Shown one piece after another: positions 8,538-10,803 of a stretch of DNA of 10,803 nt; position 1 is the stretch's first letter; the number at the start of each line of letters is the position of its first letter. The stretch is from Euperipatoides rowelli (taxonomy: Eukaryota; Onychophora; Udeonychophora; Euonychophora; Peripatopsidae). Below the pieces are notes generated by a model. It was not told the DNA's origin and did no database searches. It saw only the letters and a list, made by a program, of their open reading frames with translations. The translations under genes were made by a program, and so were the position numbers. The stretch lies in assembly GCA_003024985.2 (NCBI GenBank), contig PXIH01S0004492.1. One strand, written 5' to 3'.

Positions 8538-8803
8538 AATTGAAGGGGGGTGAGAATATAATCCAAAGCCACACTTTAAAAAAATTTTTTTTTTTTTAAA
8601 TTAGTTCACCTATTTGTCACCTGGTGGTGCTTATATCAATATTTTAAGATTCTGTCCATAAGATGCAGAGCATTTTGAAAAATTAAAAAATCATTAACAT
8701 GGTTTATAGCCTTTTTCTAAACTTTAAAATCACTCTACTGAAATTTTTTAATTTTGTGGCTTTAGGGGGTGAGAATATAATTACCATTCTCACCCCTTCA
8801 ATT
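8538..8803. mobile_element. MITE-like element with GGGGTGAGAAT terminal inverted repeats
   Basis: The left end reads AATTGAAGGGGGG then TGAGAAT (8538-8557). The right end reads ATTCTCACCCCTTCAATT (8786-8803), its reverse complement apart from two extra G on the left. Further in, AAAGCCACA (8565-8573) pairs with TGTGGCTTT (8755-8763), and both are followed inward by TAAAAAATTT-like tracts, so the inverted arms run about 40 bp. AATT at 8538-8541 and 8800-8803 could be a 4-bp target duplication (element proper 8542-8799, 258 bp) or part of the repeat. The right end carries an additional copy of the terminal block. There is no open frame. Short length, long palindromic ends and no coding capacity are typical of a non-autonomous DNA transposon. 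The superfamily cannot be told from these ends. Confidence 0.72.
8766..8796. repeat. Perfect 11-bp stem hairpin at the right end of the MITE
   Basis: GGGGTGAGAAT (8766-8776) and ATTCTCACCCC (8786-8796) are exact reverse complements separated by nine bases (ATAATTACC). The first arm is a direct copy of the block at the left end (8547-8557), extending through TGAGAATATAAT. The left end has no such second arm, so the two ends are structurally different. Confidence 0.85.
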
Positions 8804-10663
8804 AATAAATTGTATGAATATTATATATTCAGTCTGTGCGCAGAAAGAATTTGACAGCATTGACTTAATATCATTTGAAATCAAATCAGAAAAGATATGT
8901 GATCAGCCACCTGTTATAATAAAGGGATTAACTTATTAGGAAAAACTAATAAATACGACAATGAAATTCCCATTGAACATCTTCAGCGCTTGAAACATGA
9001 AGCAGGGAAATGATTAATAGAGATTAAAATTCAAACTGAATTGGATTAGTAGGAGTTAAATTTAAATCCTGTTATGATTTTTTTTTCGATTAGCATGATT
9101 TCCATTTTTGTTTATCAAAATGCCAAACCAAATCTCTTATTTGTAACCCTGTTAAGTTTACTATGAAGCTTTGATGAAGAGATTTCTAAAATATATACAG
9201 TAAGATTCTAGCCTCTTAAGATAATACCAATATATTATCCTTTCATTGCCTTATATCTAATACAGTAAGGTGAAATGAGCTAAAATAAATCAAATCTTTC
9301 AATATGGAAATTATGTTTTAGATTTCAAAGGAGGAAGAAATATTTCATTAGGTGTTCTGATTAAAACTACTCTGGGTAGCAATAAATAATGGAAAAAGAC
9401 TACATGGGTTTCAAGATATTTACATATAAAATTATTATACTTTTAGTTCAATTTTTAAGCCCATTAAAAGTGCCTATAATACTTAGATTTTTGCTAAAAT
9501 ATAAATTTTATTAAAAAGTAATTAATCATAGAGGTTTAGAAGCTGGATTCTATCTAATATTTCAAGATATTCGTTAGGGACTGAAGATAACTTTGGTATT
9601 GACATGAGAGAGATCATCAATATGAAAAAAAAAATGGGATATTAAAATTCACAAGAAATGAGAAAAATAGGTTTAGTATTTATGTTTTGGATGAGTGAGT
9701 GTACGAAAAAAAGATGTATGAAAAACTGGTGATCAGTTTACTTGAATATAAATAAAATGGATCAACAACATAGTTTAATAAATAATAATAAAATAAAAAT
9801 TGTAAGTATAATTTGAAATAATAATATTGGCATTTGATACTGTTCATAGGAAGAATATACCCTTCCCTTCTCACTCCTTCATATTTTAAATAATACATTT
9901 GGCTTTTTGAAGTTAAAAATGTTTGGCTTGTTTTTCCCCCCGATGAAGCTAATCATCAAGAACTGTTACCGAGGACAGAAGCTGAAGTTTGGAAACAAAA
10001 TGCAATGTAGAGAAAGAAACCTAAAAAAGAAAAAGAATTCTGTCATTAAAAATAAATACAAATATAAGGAGGACCAGACATTAAGTTAACTTTTTATTTT
10101 CTACTAATTTAACTACTGCATGGGAAAAAATTGATGTCAATGCCGAACAAATATATGATGTCAAAATTTCTTTTAAAAAGTTAAATTTTCAAAATTCTTC
10201 TCTACATGAAGAGAATAAGTATGAAATCTCTCTAAATTGCCATATGATCATGGGAATACTCGTGCAATGCATTGCATCTACTTTGATACCGTATTTACTT
10301 TTTTAAAATTTTTTTTGAGAAAATAAACAAAAATAATTGGCATCTAAGTAAATTATCAAGTAGAAAGTGCTTACAAAAATGCACATTTAGATCAGGATTA
10401 GTTAGTTACTGCCCTGGGAACCATTCTCTTGCTAGTACAAATGTAGAAACTAGTTATTTAAATATTAATTACAAAACATATGGCTTGAAGTTTTTTGGGT
10501 AATTTTGTTCTATTAAAAAAATAGCTCAAATCAATTTTCAACATTCAATCAAGCTATTATATAGAAAATTAATCTTATAATATGTTCAGTTATCCAAACT
10601 TGTTTGCTAGACGTTGTAGAAGACACTTATTGTAGGCTATATGTAGAAGTGTAATATTTCATA
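8804..10663. other. AT-rich non-coding DNA, nothing gene-like
   Basis: The stretch holds an inverted repeat AAATCTCTT/AAGAGATTT (9130-9138 and 9177-9185) and a perfect 14-bp palindrome TGCAATGCATTGCA (10263-10276). Open frames at 9680-9898 (minus, Tyr/Phe-rich) and 9907-10089 (plus, Lys-rich) mirror local base composition and show no motif. No transposon ends or RNA genes are recognised until the TTAA at 10664. Confidence 0.6.
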
Positions 10664-10667
10664 TTAA

Positions 10668-10803
10668 CCCTAGAGTACCCGCTTGAAAGTGCCCCTTCGG
10701 TCTGTGAAACCGTTTTCATATAAATATGAAAAAAATTGAATTTAATGACTAGTAGAGGACTAATGATCATGATTCATTGTTTGTCATGGAATAACAACAC
10801 AAC
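10668..10803 (+). mobile_element. Probable end of a second piggyBac-type element, cut by the window edge
   Basis: TTAA (10664-10667) is followed by CCCTAGAGTACCC. The first eleven bases differ at one position from the right terminus of the 3434-4054 element (CCCTAGAATAC). Further in are a 20-bp palindrome with arms TTTTCATAT/ATATGAAAA (10713-10732) and TGACTAGTA (10746-10754), a word also found in the subterminal region of the first element. The other end, and any coding region, would lie beyond 10803. With only one end visible this is a reasonable but unproven call. The body is otherwise different from the first element, so it would be a related family rather than a copy. Confidence 0.5.

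Noticed and set aside
9125-9136. AAACCAAATCTC shared with 5748-5759 as a possible dispersed repeat
   Set aside because: The match is only 12 bp and flanks diverge at once on both sides. It is compatible with chance in low-complexity DNA.
9680-10089. Minus-strand Tyr-rich (9680-9898) and plus-strand Lys-rich (9907-10089) open frames
   Set aside because: The composition simply mirrors local AT and A-rich runs. No family resemblance and no conserved pattern.
1-10803. CRISPR array, bacterial operon, phage or plasmid origin
   Set aside because: No regularly spaced identical repeats, no ribosome binding sites with adjoining long frames, and transposon types and base composition point to an animal nuclear genome.

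Overview
This window looks like non-coding DNA of an animal nuclear genome. It is strongly AT-rich (by eye about 70% A+T), full of homopolymer tracts and short palindromes, and has no protein-coding gene, tRNA or rRNA that I can support on either strand. No open frame in bacterial or phage style exceeds about 85 codons, and there are no operons or ribosome binding sites. The DNA transposon remnants (piggyBac-type, a palindromic MITE, possibly hAT) point to a metazoan, more likely an aquatic invertebrate or a fish than a mammal, but the sequence does not fix the species. It could be intergenic or the inside of a large intron.

Layout. Positions 1-1069 are unremarkable AT-rich DNA, followed by a TA/CA microsatellite at 1070-1148. 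From 1149 to about 2600 there are only palindromes, one CpG-containing patch near 2177-2222 that faintly resembles a hAT terminus, and an inverted repeat at 2382-2449. From about 2607 to 3350 the base composition becomes richer in GC, and a degenerate motif of the form GGCGCTCTTGTTCGGC recurs at least eight times, once inverted.

The clearest object is a complete 621-bp piggyBac-type element at 3434-4054. It is flanked by TTAA on both sides and has CCCTA terminal inverted repeats plus a 24-bp subterminal repeat. Inside it lies the decayed 3' end of a transposase gene encoding most of the C-terminal Cys-rich zinc-binding domain, broken by an in-frame stop, followed by a poly(A) signal. It is an internally deleted, non-autonomous copy.

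From 4059 to 8537 there is AT-rich filler with two small tandem repeats (4383-4427 and 6202-6251). A second mobile element, a 258-266 bp MITE with terminal inverted repeats built on GGGGTGAGAAT, lies at 8538-8803. The rest is filler until 10664, where TTAA followed by CCCTAGAGTAC looks like the end of another piggyBac-type element running out of the window.

No genes cooperate here. The shared theme is a landscape of decayed cut-and-paste transposons. I did not find a previously undescribed multi-gene system. The most informative observations are the piggyBac deletion derivative with its asymmetric ends and the MITE with a hairpin duplicated at one end.
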